A DNA stretch of 12,998 nucleotides from Desulfobulbus sp. (lineage in GTDB: Bacteria > Desulfobacterota > Desulfobulbia > Desulfobulbales > Desulfobulbaceae). The notes beneath the pieces are model-generated. The model was not told the origin of the DNA and searched no databases. It saw only the letters and a list, made by a program, of their open reading frames with translations. Position numbers and translations under genes: made by a program. Shown here one piece after another: positions 1 through 7,170 of the stretch. The stretch is taken from contig JAGODN010000023.1 of the NCBI GenBank assembly GCA_017998195.1, forward strand, positions 1 to 12,998, written 5' to 3'. Position 1 is the first letter of the stretch. The number at the start of each line of letters is the position of its first letter.

Positions 1-407
1 TCCTCCGGCCGCTCGGCCACGAGGAAGTCCGCGGTGGCCACGCCGGCGTCGCGCACCACCCGCTTGGTCAGCCCCTTGTGCAGGGTCAGGCTGAGCACGA
101 GCGGGTCGGAGAAGGTGTAGGGGACCCGGTACAGGTCGAGCAGGGCCGGCACCTGGGCCTCGCGGCCAATGCCGTGCATCCCCTCGGCGATGTTGAACAC
201 CAGGTCCCAGCGGCGGCCGGCGACCAGGGCCGCGGCCAGTTGGCGGCCGTGGCCGATGCGCTCGGGCTGGTGGCCGAGTTCAGCCAGGGCTCCTTCGATG
301 GCGTCGATGGTCGCCTCCTGGTCGAACTCGGCGGTCTCCTCCTCGGAGTAGCCCTCGGCCAGGTAGGCGGAGCGCAGGTCATAGGTCAGGCCGATGGTCA
401 GGGACAT
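1..407 (-). CDS. ATP-grasp D-alanine-D-alanine ligase-like protein (N-terminal part, 3' end beyond the window)
   Basis: About 135 N-terminal residues are visible, read from the ATG at 407 leftwards off the edge. The protein starts MSLTIGLTYDLRS and has an acidic segment EGYSEEETAEFD near residue 20. The segment LVFNIAEGMHGIGREAQVPALL, then PYTFSDP and LHKGLTKRVVRDAGV, matches the N-terminal (pre-ATP-grasp) domain of Ddl-type ligases: the VFN..EG..G.E.Q block, the PY.GS-like position and the conserved K-bearing helix. The catalytic ATP-grasp domain lies outside the window. The start codon overlaps the last 10 bases of kamA (shared ATGTCCCTGA), so the two are almost certainly translationally coupled. 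Ligases of this class join amino acids or peptides through an acyl phosphate. Being coupled to an aminomutase, this one may use a beta-amino acid rather than D-alanine. The family call is fairly firm; the substrate is inference. Confidence 0.8.
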   Translation of the reverse strand, partial: MSLTIGLTYDLRSAYLAEGYSEEETAEFDQEATIDAIEGALAELGHQPERIGHGRQLAAALVAGRRWDLVFNIAEGMHGIGREAQVPALLDLYRVPYTFSDPLVLSLTLHKGLTKRVVRDAGVATADFLVAERPE

Positions 408-1741
408 GGGCATTCCCCGGGTGACGCGGAAGGAATCGGCTGCGGGCGCTCCGCACCGCCGGGCCCGGGGTAGCGGAACAGTCGCCCCTCGTAGTTGCGC
501 AGCACGAGGCCGTCCGCGTCCCGGGCGACCACCGCCTCGGGCAAGAGCGGGATCTTGCCGCCGCCCCCGGGCGCGTCGATGACAAAGGTGGGCACGGCAT
601 AACCGCTGGTGTGGCCGCGCAGCCCGCGGAGGATCTCCAGCCCCCGGTCCACCGGGGTGCGGAAATGGGCCGAGCCCGGGATCGGGTCGCACTGGTAGAG
701 GTAGTAGGGGCGGACCCGCATCCTGAGCAGGTCGTGCATCAGCCTCCGCATGGTTTCGACCTCGTCGTTGATGCCTGCGAGCAGCACGGTCTGCGAGCCC
801 AGCGGGATGCCGCCGTCGGCGAGCAGGGTGCAGGCGCGGTGGGTTTCCGGGGTGCATTCGTCCGGGTGGGTGAAGTGCAGGCTCATCATCAGCGGGTGAT
901 GGCGGCGCAACATCCGCACCAGCGCGGGCGTGACCCGCTGGGGCAGCACCGCCGGCACCTTGGTGCCGATGCGGATGATCTCCACGTGGGGGATCATTCT
1001 CAGCCGGGAGAGCACCCGGTCGAGCTGGTCGTCCGCGAGCAGCAGCGGGTCGCCGCCGGACAGGAGCACGTCGCGGATGGCCGGCCGGGCGGCGATGTAG
1101 GCGAGCGCCTGTTCCAGCCGCTCCCCGGCCGGGCGCAGGGCATCGTGGCCCACCAGACGCGAGCGGGTGCAGTAACGGCAGTAGGTCGAGCAGCGGTCGG
1201 CAAGCAGCAGCAGCACCCGGTCGGGGTAGCGGTGGACCAGGCCCGGCACCGGGCTCATGGCGCCCTCGTCGAGCGGGTCGTCGGCTTCGCCGGGCGAACG
1301 CAGGGTCTCGCACACCGTGGGCACCACCGAGCGGCGCAGCGGCTGGGCCGGGTTGTCCGGGTCGAGCAGGCTCAGGTAGTAGGGGGTGATGGCCAGCGGC
1401 AGGCCGCTGCCCGTACCCGCTGCCTTTTCCTCGTCGGAAAGGTTGAGCATGGTGGCCAGCCGGTCGAGGCTGCGGACCCGGTTGGCCAGCTGCCAGTGCC
1501 AGTCGTTCCAGAGCCGGGCGGTGATGTCGGGGAAGTGTTTTTTTCGGAAGCTTTGCGTGGCCCGGGCGCGGAGTCTGGCCTGGGGCGAGGGCAGGCGGAC
1601 CACGGACGCGGTCGCGCCGGAGGGGCGCCGGCACCGGGAGGTGCGGGCGTGACTGGGGTCGGGGGGCTCGTCGTCCCCCTCGTCGAAGGCCGGGGCCGGA
1701 ACGATGTCCAGCTGGTCGGACGGCATGGTGCTGCTCTGCAT
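398..1741 (-). CDS. kamA: KamA-family radical SAM protein, probable L-lysine 2,3-aminomutase
   Basis: The 447-residue protein has the full lysine 2,3-aminomutase (LAM) layout. The radical-SAM CxxxCxxC motif (CSTYCRYC) sits at Cys184, Cys188 and Cys191 and should bind the [4Fe-4S] cluster. SGGDP at 228-232 is the SAM-binding glycine motif. The PLP-lysine motif PGGGGK ends at Lys396. Asp352 (in YQCD) and Asp389 (in VIDAPGG) align with the two aspartates that hold the side-chain amino group of lysine in clostridial LAM. Their presence favours lysine over glutamate as substrate and separates it from the shorter EpmB proteins (about 340 aa). The first 60 residues are a low-complexity extension; similarity starts near HFPDITARLWNDWHWQ. 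The ATG at 1741 has an AAGGA six bases upstream (1748-1752); Met6 is a weaker alternative. Overlaps the downstream ligase by 10 bases. Confidence 0.88.
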   Translation of the reverse strand: MQSSTMPSDQLDIVPAPAFDEGDDEPPDPSHARTSRCRRPSGATASVVRLPSPQARLRARATQSFRKKHFPDITARLWNDWHWQLANRVRSLDRLATMLNLSDEEKAAGTGSGLPLAITPYYLSLLDPDNPAQPLRRSVVPTVCETLRSPGEADDPLDEGAMSPVPGLVHRYPDRVLLLLADRCSTYCRYCTRSRLVGHDALRPAGERLEQALAYIAARPAIRDVLLSGGDPLLLADDQLDRVLSRLRMIPHVEIIRIGTKVPAVLPQRVTPALVRMLRRHHPLMMSLHFTHPDECTPETHRACTLLADGGIPLGSQTVLLAGINDEVETMRRLMHDLLRMRVRPYYLYQCDPIPGSAHFRTPVDRGLEILRGLRGHTSGYAVPTFVIDAPGGGGKIPLLPEAVVARDADGLVLRNYEGRLFRYPGPGGAERPQPIPSASPGECPCP

Positions 1742-2216
1742 GGTGGTTCCTTGCGGGTGGGAGAGGCCGGGCGCGCAACGCCCGGAGCCCGGCGACCGGA
1801 CAGCCCGGCCACCGACGAATTCAGTGGCGCGAATATAGGGCTTTTGCGCTGAAACGCAATGGAAAAGAAGGCCCGTTCGACAATTATAAAATATATTTAT
1901 TACAATAAGTTAACATTTTTTCCGGGCAATCTGCCGGTCCGCGGCGGCGGTGGTGCCGACGGGGCAGGCCCGGAAAGGGTTTGCGTGTCCTTGGTTACTG
2001 TCAGGCCGGGTCGCGGCGCCGCCGGAAAGCGGTACCCGAAGGGGCGTCCGAGGCCCTGCTCCGGCCGGAAAAAGAGACGGGCAAGGCCGAAGGGTGGGAC
2101 TTTTTCCCGCCGGTACGGTATAGAAACGGGTTGTCGCGCCGCGCGTCGGGCCCGGCGCGGGCCGGAAGGAGTCCGGTCGCCCGGCAGGGACGACGCCGAT
2201 CAGCAAAGGAGAGGGC
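1742..2216. other. Divergent intergenic region with AT-rich island
   Basis: This 475-base gap separates kamA (minus) from the gene starting at 2217 (plus). I see no convincing gene in it; ORFs that cross it have compositions typical of GC-rich noise. Bases about 1850-1925 are strikingly AT-rich (runs such as ATTATAAAATATATTTATTA) against very GC-rich flanks. They contain TATAAT on the minus strand and an inverted repeat TTATT-AC-AATAA at 1897-1908. The rest is GC-rich. A weak plus-strand -10-like TATAGA occurs at 2119-2124 with no good -35 partner. The region most likely carries the divergent promoters. Confidence 0.6.
1832..1859 (-). promoter_or_regulatory. Candidate sigma-70-like promoter for kamA, with a small dyad
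   Basis: Reading the minus strand, TTGCGT (1859-1854) is followed after 16 bases by TATATT (1837-1832), a 5-of-6 match to the -10 consensus. It lies about 90 bases upstream of the kamA start and faces it. A 5-bp inverted repeat, TTGCG/CGCAA (1844-1848 and 1855-1859), overlaps the -35 box and spacer and could be an operator half-site pair. The match is by eye only. Confidence 0.4.
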
Positions 2217-3965
2217 ATGACCGAGATCACCCGCTACGTCAAGGGGCAGGACCCGGACCGGGACGCCTGGCTGACCAATTTCTTCACCGAGAACCACCTC
2301 GCCTACGAGACCTTTCCGGACGCGGTGGCCTCGCCCGAGCAGCTCAAGTTCATCGTCCACCTCGAGGAGGGCGAGATCTATTACCCCTGCTCGGACGAAC
2401 TGTTCGCGGCCATCATCGAGAAGCGCGCCGACACCATCCTCACCTCGGCCTACATCGGCATCTGGACCCGGCTGGAGCGGCTGGTCAGCGAGGTGGTCAC
2501 GGACCCGTACAAGAAGCGCTACCTGCTCAGCCTCTTGACCATCAAGTACAACCACGAGACCTCGCACAAGGTGCAGCTGCCCGGCCGCATCGAGAAGCGG
2601 CTGCTCGGCATCTTCACCACCATCAGCGAGATCGACCGGCCGCTGGCCGCCGAGCGGGAGCAGGAGAACCGGCGGGTGGCCGCCTTCCTCAAGTCCGCGG
2701 ACTTCGAGCGCTGCTTCAACTCGCCCGAAGGGCTGGAGATCACCGCCGACACCACCCTCACCGACATCGACCTGCAGCTTCACCTGCTGCGGTTGAAGCG
2801 GCTGTTGCTGCTCAGTTCCCTGCGGCCCATCTGGCGCCAGGACGAGCCGCCGGACCTGGCCACCATCTGCCAGGTGATGAACGCGCCCCTGGACACGCCC
2901 GAGTGGAGTTGGATCTGCAACTGGCTGCACGACGTCATCGCCGGCCGGCGCCGGCCCTGCATCCTCTGGGTGGGCGGCCGCTCGGGCGAGATCGTCTTCG
3001 ACCTGGCGATCCTCGGCATCTTCATGAAGATCGGCATCAAGGTGATCCTCGCGGTCAAGCAGAACTTCTACTACCACCGGGTCTCCTTCGTCGACCTGCT
3101 CGAGGATCCGACCCTGGACGAACTGCTCGAGGACGCGGACCTGATCGGCGACCCGAAGATCAGCAAGAACCAGCTCCTCGCCCACCTGGACAAGGACAAC
3201 CGGCTGCTCGTCATCAGCGACGGCACGCGTGAGCCGTTCAACCCGCTGCTCACCTCGGTCACCTACGCCCGCGCCTTCAAGGAGGCGGACCTGGTGGTCT
3301 ACCGCAACCCCGGCGGCCGCGAGAACATCAACAACCACTTCCAGTTCACCCGCGACATCGTCTCCATCATTCCGGCCGACGACGGCGAACTGGACATCCT
3401 CCTCAAGACGCACCACCCGCGCGCCGTCCGCTTCTCGCGGGCCGAGTTGCGGCGCAAGGCCGAGCAGCTCATCGACATGGTCGAGCGGGAGAAGGCGGCG
3501 GGCAAGACCATCATGTTCTACTCGGCCATCGTCGGCTCCATCCCCGGCCAGCTGAAGACCGCCAAGGAGGTGCTCAACGTCTTTGTCGAGCACCTGCGCG
3601 ACTCGCTCCACGACGTGGTCATCATCAACCCGGGCGAGCACTTCGTCGAGGGCATGGACGCGGACGACATCATGTACATGTGGGAGATCTTCCAGCGCTC
3701 CGGCAACATCGACATCTGGCGTTTCCAGACCGTGGACGACATCGTCAAGTCCTTCGAGCTGATGGGCAAGAAGGTGCCGCCCGAGTGGACCGGCAAGGAC
3801 GCCACCTACTCCACCGGCTGCACCAAGGAGATGGAGATCGCCATGCAGATCCAGAAGCAGTACCCGGAGATGCAGCTCATCGGCCCGCCCTACGAGAAGT
3901 TCCAGCGCCGCAGGGAGTACGGCGTGGGCAAACTCTACGACCGCACCCTGGCCGGCAGCGAGTGA
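2217..3965 (+). CDS. Probable divergent DUF89/ARMT1-like domain protein, function unknown
   Basis: 582 residues, cytoplasmic, with no signal peptide or membrane segment. The ATG at 2217 follows AAGGAG (2206-2211) by five bases. The middle of the protein resembles the ARMT1/DUF89 metal-dependent phosphatase fold: a Rossmann-like strand and motif WVGGRSGEIVFDLAI (251-265) where the family has a DNxGE..FD block, a second strand IKVILAVKQ (274-282), then LLVISDG (330-336) and EADLVVYRN (356-364), where the family has a (A)DLVIaKG block. Residues 1-200 are helical, including DPYKKR (97-101), as in the DUF89 helical cap. Residues 430-575 form a conserved-looking C-terminal part that I do not recognise. 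The usual Asp-Asn metal ligands read Gly-Arg here, and the later Lys-Gly reads Arg-Asn, so the classical activity may be lost. It lies 51 bases upstream of cobT, same strand. The gene is certain; the family call is moderate. Confidence 0.6.
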   Translation: MTEITRYVKGQDPDRDAWLTNFFTENHLAYETFPDAVASPEQLKFIVHLEEGEIYYPCSDELFAAIIEKRADTILTSAYIGIWTRLERLVSEVVTDPYKKRYLLSLLTIKYNHETSHKVQLPGRIEKRLLGIFTTISEIDRPLAAEREQENRRVAAFLKSADFERCFNSPEGLEITADTTLTDIDLQLHLLRLKRLLLLSSLRPIWRQDEPPDLATICQVMNAPLDTPEWSWICNWLHDVIAGRRRPCILWVGGRSGEIVFDLAILGIFMKIGIKVILAVKQNFYYHRVSFVDLLEDPTLDELLEDADLIGDPKISKNQLLAHLDKDNRLLVISDGTREPFNPLLTSVTYARAFKEADLVVYRNPGGRENINNHFQFTRDIVSIIPADDGELDILLKTHHPRAVRFSRAELRRKAEQLIDMVEREKAAGKTIMFYSAIVGSIPGQLKTAKEVLNVFVEHLRDSLHDVVIINPGEHFVEGMDADDIMYMWEIFQRSGNIDIWRFQTVDDIVKSFELMGKKVPPEWTGKDATYSTGCTKEMEIAMQIQKQYPEMQLIGPPYEKFQRRREYGVGKLYDRTLAGSE

Positions 3966-3975
3966 GACGTGCCGG

Positions 3976-3998
3976 GACGGGGTTTTTCACCGTCTTTT
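3976..3998 (+). terminator. Weak terminator-like hairpin upstream of cobT
   Basis: GACGG (3976-3980) pairs with CCGTC (3990-3994) around a nine-base, T-rich loop and is followed by four T. It sits in the 51-base gap before cobT. The stem is short, so it may only attenuate read-through from the upstream gene, or be chance. Confidence 0.25.
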
Positions 3999-4016
3999 AC
4001 CGAACAGGAACACGTG

Positions 4017-5096
4017 ATGTCTAACGGACAGCCCGTCAGTTTTCTCGACGCCACCTACCGCAGGATCTATCCCCAGGACTTTGACTTTCGCCGCCAGGCC
4101 GAGGAGCGGCTCAACCAGCTGACCATGCCCCACTGGGCTCTGGGCGACCTGATGGACCTGGCCATCGACCTGGCCGGCATGACCCGCTCCCTGCACCCGC
4201 CGGTGGCCCGCAAGTGCCTCGTGGTCATGGCCGGCGACCACGGGGTCACGGCCGAGGGCGTGAGCCGCTACCCGGCTGAGGTGACCACCCAGATGGTGCA
4301 CAACATCGTCCGCGGCGGGGCCGGTATCAATGCCCTGGCCCGCCAGGCCGGGGCCGAGGTGCGGGTGGTGGACATGGGCGCTGTGGACGATTTCGCCGAC
4401 CTGGTCCGCGCCGGCCAGGTGATCGCCAAGAAGATCGGCCGGGGCACGGCCAACATGGTCTACGGGCCGGCCATGACCCGGACGCACGCGGTCATGGCGG
4501 TGGAGGCGGGGATCGAGGTGGCCAACCTGCTCGCCCCGGAGGTGGATGTGTTCGGCACCGGCGAGATGGGCATCGGCAACACCACCCCGAGCACGGCCAT
4601 CGCCGCGGTGCTCACCGGCCGCCCGGTGGCCGAGGTGACCGGCCGCGGCACCGGCATCGACGATGATCAGCTGCGTCACAAGATCAAGGTGGTCGAGCGG
4701 GCCATCGCCCGCAACCGGCCCGACCCGAAGGACGGCCTGGACGTGCTCGCCAAGGTGGGCGGGTTCGAGATCGGCGGCATCGCCGGCCTGATCCTCGGCG
4801 CCGCCGCCCACCGCAAGCCGGTGCTGGTGGACGGCTTCATCTCCACCGCCGGGGCGATGATCGCCTGCGTGCTCGAGCCGTTCGTGCGCGACTACATCAT
4901 CTGCGCCCACCGGTCGGTGGAGCCCGGCCACGGCGCGCTCATCGACAAGCTCGGGCGCAGGCCGCTGCTCGACCTCAACCTGCGGCTCGGCGAGGGCACC
5001 GGTGCGGCCCTGGCCATGAACGTGGTCGAGGCGGCGGTGCATGTGCTCACCGAGGTGGCCACCTTTGCCGAGGCCGGGGTGAGCGGCGCCGGCTGA
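4017..5096 (+). CDS. cobT: Nicotinate-nucleotide--dimethylbenzimidazole phosphoribosyltransferase
   Basis: CobT transfers the phosphoribosyl group of nicotinate mononucleotide to a benzimidazole-type base, giving the alpha-ribazole phosphate that becomes the lower ligand of cobamides. The 359-residue protein carries the family signatures: VMAGDHGV at 70-77, GTGEMGIGNTT at 180-190, VGGFEIGGIAGLILGAA near 247-263, and RLGEGTGAALA at 323-333, where Glu326 aligns with the catalytic glutamate (Glu317 in Salmonella). I chose the ATG at 4017 because AGGA (4006-4009) precedes it by seven bases and the length fits the family. The same frame is open back to a start at 3969, but those 16 residues look unlike the family. 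It probably shares an operon with the upstream DUF89-like gene. No cobalamin riboswitch fits in the 51-base gap. Confidence 0.95.
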   Translation: MSNGQPVSFLDATYRRIYPQDFDFRRQAEERLNQLTMPHWALGDLMDLAIDLAGMTRSLHPPVARKCLVVMAGDHGVTAEGVSRYPAEVTTQMVHNIVRGGAGINALARQAGAEVRVVDMGAVDDFADLVRAGQVIAKKIGRGTANMVYGPAMTRTHAVMAVEAGIEVANLLAPEVDVFGTGEMGIGNTTPSTAIAAVLTGRPVAEVTGRGTGIDDDQLRHKIKVVERAIARNRPDPKDGLDVLAKVGGFEIGGIAGLILGAAAHRKPVLVDGFISTAGAMIACVLEPFVRDYIICAHRSVEPGHGALIDKLGRRPLLDLNLRLGEGTGAALAMNVVEAAVHVLTEVATFAEAGVSGAG

Positions 5097-5153
5097 GCGG
5101 GCGCTTTGTTGACGGGCGTGGTACAAAAAATTGAACTTTTTTCCGGTCGATAC

Positions 5154-5182
5154 TTGACACCGGTCCTACACCGTTGTATCAC
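5154..5182 (+). promoter_or_regulatory. Good sigma-70-like promoter for the secreted-protein gene
   Basis: A perfect -35 box TTGACA (5154-5159) is followed, after the ideal 17 bases, by TATCAC (5177-5182), a 4-of-6 -10 box. Transcription would begin near 5189, about 50 bases before the ATG at 5238. A direct repeat ACACCG (5157-5162 and 5168-5173, 11 bp apart) lies in the promoter and could be a factor-binding site. Confidence 0.6.
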
Positions 5183-5205
5183 AGTACCCAAGAACCGCTC
5201 TCAAG

Positions 5206-5211
5206 AGGAGG
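5206..5211 (+). promoter_or_regulatory. Second, perfect Shine-Dalgarno sequence upstream of the chosen start
   Basis: AGGAGG at 5206-5211 is 26 bases from the ATG at 5238, too far to serve it. It is eight bases from an in-frame CTG at 5220, which would add six residues (LARRTT) to the signal peptide. AAGGAG at 5225-5230 is seven bases from the ATG and explains it well. Which site is used is unclear. Confidence 0.35.
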
Positions 5212-5237
5212 ATTCGGTCCTGGCAAGGAGAACGACT

Positions 5238-5675
5238 ATGCGCTATCTGCTTTTCACCCTCTGTCTCACATTCCTCTCAGCCCTTGCCCCGTCCGCCTGG
5301 GCCAACAATGCCCAGGCCGCGCTCACCGACGGCGCGGGCGGCCACGAGGTGCCGGGGCACCTGAGCGCCGAGGAAAAACGCTGGTTCAAGACCTTCTACG
5401 AAGGCAACCTGCTCGCCGACGGCTGGCACGAGATCACCGCCTACCTGCTCTCCAGGACACCGGAGGAGGAGCGGGCGGCCCAGCGCGTGGCGCTGGACAA
5501 CCTGGGCCGGAAAATCGTCCTCGAGTGGGCCCGGCCCAACGACGTGCGCAAGGTGGACACCGACATGCTCCGCGACTGGGGCGGGGTGCTCAAGAAAACC
5601 GCCCGGGAGAACCCGGAGCAGCTGGCCCGGGTGATCGCTGTCATCGATCAGGAGGTCGAGGCCGCGCTCGACTGA
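5238..5675 (+). CDS. Small secreted (periplasmic) protein of unknown function
   Basis: 145 residues. The start MRYLLFTLCLTFLSALAPSAWA looks like a Sec signal peptide with an AWA cleavage site at residue 22. The mature part of about 120 residues is hydrophilic and probably helical, with HLSAEEKRWFKTFYEGN at 41-57, the turn LLADGWHEI (58-66) and a charged C-terminal half ending in DQEVEAALD. No cysteines remain after cleavage, and I see no metal motif, repeat or lipobox. The ATG at 5238 follows AAGGAG (5225-5230); a CTG start at 5220 is possible (see separate entry). It has its own promoter and appears monocistronic. Its last 28 bases overlap the 3' end of xseA on the other strand. I do not recognise the family. 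Confidence 0.75.
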   Translation: MRYLLFTLCLTFLSALAPSAWANNAQAALTDGAGGHEVPGHLSAEEKRWFKTFYEGNLLADGWHEITAYLLSRTPEEERAAQRVALDNLGRKIVLEWARPNDVRKVDTDMLRDWGGVLKKTARENPEQLARVIAVIDQEVEAALD

Positions 5676-7039
5676 TCCGGGGTGGTGTTCGCCGCGCCCT
5701 CCTCCCCCTGTTTTTTCCCCTCGACCCGACAGAACAACACCCCCCGGTGGAGGAGCACCTCCACCGCCTCGGCCAGCCCCACCTGCCCCGCATCGCTCAC
5801 CACCTCGCGTCCCGGCCCGCTCCGGCGGACCACCGCATAGCCCCGGGCCAGGGTGGCCAGCGGGCTGACCGCCTGCAGCACCCCGGTCGCCCGGCCGAAC
5901 CGGCGCGTCCGTTCACGCAGCCCCTCCCGGGCCGCCTGCACCAGCCGAAAACGCAGTTCCTGCACTCGTTGCGCCTGCAGGGCCAACTGGTGCGACGGTT
6001 CCCTCCGGGTCAGGCGGCCGGCCAGGGCGTCCAGGCGCTGGTGCCGGGCCGCAAGTCCTCCTTTCAGCGCCACCTCCAGGTTCAGGGCGAGGTGATCGAG
6101 GCGCAGCAGCAGCTTGTCCAGCGGGTGGGTCATGGTGTGCAGCCGCTGGCGGGCGAGCGCCAGGCGCTGCTGCTCGCGGTCGATGCGGGCCGCAAGCACC
6201 CGCCGCAAGCGCAGGCGGCAGCCGGTGACCGCGGCGCGCAGTCCCTCCCGGTCCGGGGTGAGCAGTTCCGCCGCCGCGCTCGGCGTGGGGGCGCGCAGGT
6301 CGGCGGCGAAATCGGCGATGGTGAAGTCGATCTCGTGGCCCACCGCGCTGACCACCGGCAGGGCGGAGGCGCGGATGGCCCGGGCCAGGCCCTCGTCGTT
6401 GAAGGCCTGCAGATCCTCGATGGAGCCGCCGCCCCGGCAGAGGACGATCACCTCCGTGGCCACGTTGCGGTTGATGTCGGCGAGCGCCTGGATCATCTCG
6501 GCGGCGGCCTGCGGCCCCTGCACGGCCACCGGGCAGACAGCGATGCGCACCTGCGGGCAGCGGCGGCCGGCAATCTTGAGGAAATCGTGCACGGCCGCGC
6601 CGTGGGGCGAGGTGACGAGGGTGATGTGGGTGGGGAAGGACGGCGGCGGCCGCTTCAGGTGCTCGTCGAACAGCCCCTCGGCCGCCAGCCGCCGCTTGAG
6701 CGCCTCGAAGGCCTGCTGCAGGGCGCCGGCGCCCTGGAAGTCGAGGGTGTCGACGATCAGCTGGTAGTCGCCGCGCGGTTCGTACACCGAGATCCGCCCG
6801 CGGCAGACGACCTGCACCCCGTCCCGGGGTACCTCGGCCAGGTAGCGCTGCTGCAGTTTGAACAGCACCGCCTTGATTTGCGCCCCCTGGTCCTTGAGGG
6901 TGAAGTAGAGGTGGCCGGAGCGGGGTCGGGCCAGGTTGGAGATCTCGCCGGCCACGCTGACAAAGGGAAAGTTCCGCTCCAGCAGGCCCCGGATGGCGGT
7001 GCTCAGTTCGCTGACGGTGAGAATGCGGCGGTCATCCAT
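5648..7039 (-). CDS. xseA: Exodeoxyribonuclease VII large subunit
   Basis: XseA is the nuclease subunit of exonuclease VII, which degrades single-stranded DNA from both ends with several copies of the small subunit XseB. The 463-residue protein has the N-terminal OB-fold (about 1-100, starting ILTVSELSTAIRGLLERNF), then the catalytic domain. TSPHGAAVHD carries Asp152, RGGGSIEDL carries Arg202, and VGHEIDFTIADF carries His235 and Asp238. These correspond to E. coli Asp155, Arg205, His238 and Asp241. The region 260-400 is a long coiled-coil arm rich in Arg, Leu and Gln, and LARGYAVV (near 415) marks the C-terminal domain. Length is typical (E. coli 456). No clear Shine-Dalgarno precedes the ATG at 7039. 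The usual neighbour xseB is not downstream; a convergent gene is there instead. Confidence 0.96.
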   Translation of the reverse strand: MDDRRILTVSELSTAIRGLLERNFPFVSVAGEISNLARPRSGHLYFTLKDQGAQIKAVLFKLQQRYLAEVPRDGVQVVCRGRISVYEPRGDYQLIVDTLDFQGAGALQQAFEALKRRLAAEGLFDEHLKRPPPSFPTHITLVTSPHGAAVHDFLKIAGRRCPQVRIAVCPVAVQGPQAAAEMIQALADINRNVATEVIVLCRGGGSIEDLQAFNDEGLARAIRASALPVVSAVGHEIDFTIADFAADLRAPTPSAAAELLTPDREGLRAAVTGCRLRLRRVLAARIDREQQRLALARQRLHTMTHPLDKLLLRLDHLALNLEVALKGGLAARHQRLDALAGRLTRREPSHQLALQAQRVQELRFRLVQAAREGLRERTRRFGRATGVLQAVSPLATLARGYAVVRRSGPGREVVSDAGQVGLAEAVEVLLHRGVLFCRVEGKKQGEEGAANTTPDQSSAASTS

Positions 7040-7140
7040 GGCGGTTCAGGGCGATCCCTGCTGCCGGGAGTAACGAGGCGGGGCAAGGGCTTTTTGCGGA
7101 CACATCTTTCTTTGGCGGATGCTTTTTTTGTCGGCGCGGG

Positions 7141-7170
7141 TATAATCTTCCACCTTGCGACCCAGTCGCA
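7141..7170 (+). promoter_or_regulatory. Perfect -10 box followed by a 6-bp dyad
   Basis: TATAAT at 7141-7146 is a perfect -10 box about 140 bases upstream of the TPR-gene ATG. No good -35 box lies at the usual distance (TTGGCG at 7112-7117 is 23 bases away), which hints at activator dependence. Ten bases downstream, TGCGAC (7156-7161) and GTCGCA (7165-7170) form a perfect inverted repeat with a three-base centre. It sits at or just after the expected start of transcription, where it could be an operator or a 5'-leader hairpin. Confidence 0.45.

Noticed and set aside
611..1852. 413-residue plus-strand ORF opposite kamA
   Set aside because: It is rich in His, Gly, Arg and Val with no recognisable motif, and kamA on the other strand has every family motif.
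1910..2230. 106-residue minus-strand ORF in the intergenic region
   Set aside because: Pro/Arg-rich with no motif or ribosome-binding site, and it overlaps the start of a real gene.
1859..3232. 457-residue plus-strand ORF starting in the AT-rich island
   Set aside because: It runs in another frame through the real gene at 2217, and its Arg/Ala/Gly-rich sequence is typical frame noise.
2001..3641. 546-residue minus-strand ORF opposite the DUF89-like gene
   Set aside because: Low-complexity composition (Val, Asp, Leu, Gly repeats) expected from the antisense of a GC-rich gene; no ribosome-binding site or motif.
3966..4016. Cobalamin riboswitch upstream of cobT
   Set aside because: The gap is only 51 bases, far too short for the element, and no B12-box was seen.
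3987..5126. 379-residue minus-strand ORF opposite cobT
   Set aside because: His/Gly/Asp-rich antisense shadow; cobT is unmistakable.
5676..5730. Terminator after the secreted-protein gene, from the GTTTTTT run
   Set aside because: No convincing stem precedes the T-run, and the region is coding sequence of xseA on the other strand.
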